Shown here: positions 63,806-64,000 of the stretch, piece by piece
Position numbering within the stretch: the first letter of the stretch is position 1
Layout: every line of letters begins with the position of its first letter
Source of the DNA: Planococcus sp. CPCC 101016
GTDB lineage: Bacteria; Bacillota; Bacilli; Bacillales_A; Planococcaceae
Reading direction: 5' to 3'
Assembly (NCBI RefSeq): GCF_007859295.1
Contig: NZ_VOHB01000002.1
Coordinates: forward strand, 2,171,624-2,235,623
DNA: 64,000 nt
Position numbers and translations under genes: made by a program
The notes under the pieces: model-generated
Told to the model about the DNA's origin: nothing
Database searches by the model: none
The model's input: only the letters and a program-made list of their open reading frames with translations

Positions 63806-64000
63806 CTAGTGATCCGTTTTCTCTGATTTTGTTAAATGAGATTGTAGCACCTCTTGACGAGAATTTACTGGTTCATACCAATCTGATTTAGCCAATATAT
63901 AATGGTTATAGATTTCCTTATCAATGGTTTGCTGGCCTTGCGGGGCAAATCCGCATTTTACTATAACTTTATTTGAAGAAATATTGTTAGATAAAGCAAC
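63806..64000 (-). CDS. GNAT acetyltransferase, 3' part only
   Basis: Reading in from the window edge, 64 codons: ALSNNISSNKVIVKCGFAP (the GNAT motif B with N-x-x-S and GF), then KEIYNHYILAKSDWYEPVN and a stop at 63806. This is the end of a RimJ/RimL-type GNAT acetyltransferase; the start lies outside. Substrate unknown. Confidence 0.8.
   Translation of the reverse strand, partial: VALSNNISSNKVIVKCGFAPQGQQTIDKEIYNHYILAKSDWYEPVNSRQEVLQSHLTKSEKTDH

Overview
The window comes from a Gram-positive member of the Bacillales, most probably Planococcaceae (Planococcus-like). The host genes have the order and sequence character of the B. subtilis yqf/yqg/comG region, with moderate GC content, AGGAGG-type ribosome binding sites and lineage-typical small proteins (DUF2626, DUF2759, YqgQ). 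This assignment is inference from gene content and was not tested by a database search.

Layout. 1-4.4 kb holds the glycine cleavage operon gcvT-gcvPA-gcvPB behind a tandem glycine riboswitch. 4.4-6.5 kb holds aroK and the 3' half of the competence pilus operon (comGD-GE-GF-GG plus the 3' half of comGC). 6.5-32.8 kb is one complete, AT-rich Tn7-like transposon of 26,307 bp. 32.8-35 kb holds the 5' part of the comG operon (comGA, comGB, 5' half of comGC). 35-46.7 kb holds yqgX, an LtaS-type synthase, yqgQ-yqgN, rpmG, the pst phosphate operon with phoU and a PhoP-type Pho box, and a class B PBP. 46.7-58.2 kb holds sodA, a Na/Pi transporter, ispG, zur-znuBC with a Zur box, nfo, cshB and ispH. 58.3-64 kb is more fluid: an SMR efflux pair, a deletion remnant of a tyrosine T-box/tyrZ locus beside a YwaE-type MarR gene, a small M50 protease, a sugar acetyltransferase, a nonsense-mutated alcohol dehydrogenase with its divergent MerR regulator, and the end of a GNAT gene.

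The transposon sits inside comGC. Both ends begin TGTT, the flanks carry the same 5-bp target duplication (TCATC), and removing the element plus one copy of TCATC restores a continuous 105-codon ComGC. The left end has three spaced copies and the right end four tandem copies of an 18-bp motif, as expected of TnsB sites. The element carries tnsA-tnsB-tnsC-tnsD/tniQ, two uncharacterised genes beyond tnsD (one with a zinc ribbon and a candidate PD-(D/E)XK domain), and a cargo rich in defence genes: a HEPN protein, a type I restriction-modification system, an HNH protein and two class III nucleotide cyclases. One cyclase is divergently paired with a PycTM-like membrane effector (Pycsar). The other lies in a two-gene operon with a SieB-like membrane protein, a combination that may be an undescribed Pycsar variant and is the most interesting lead here.

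The insertion separates comGD-GG from the comGA promoter and destroys the major pseudopilin gene, so natural transformation is predicted to be lost. The host thereby carries a defence island in place of competence.
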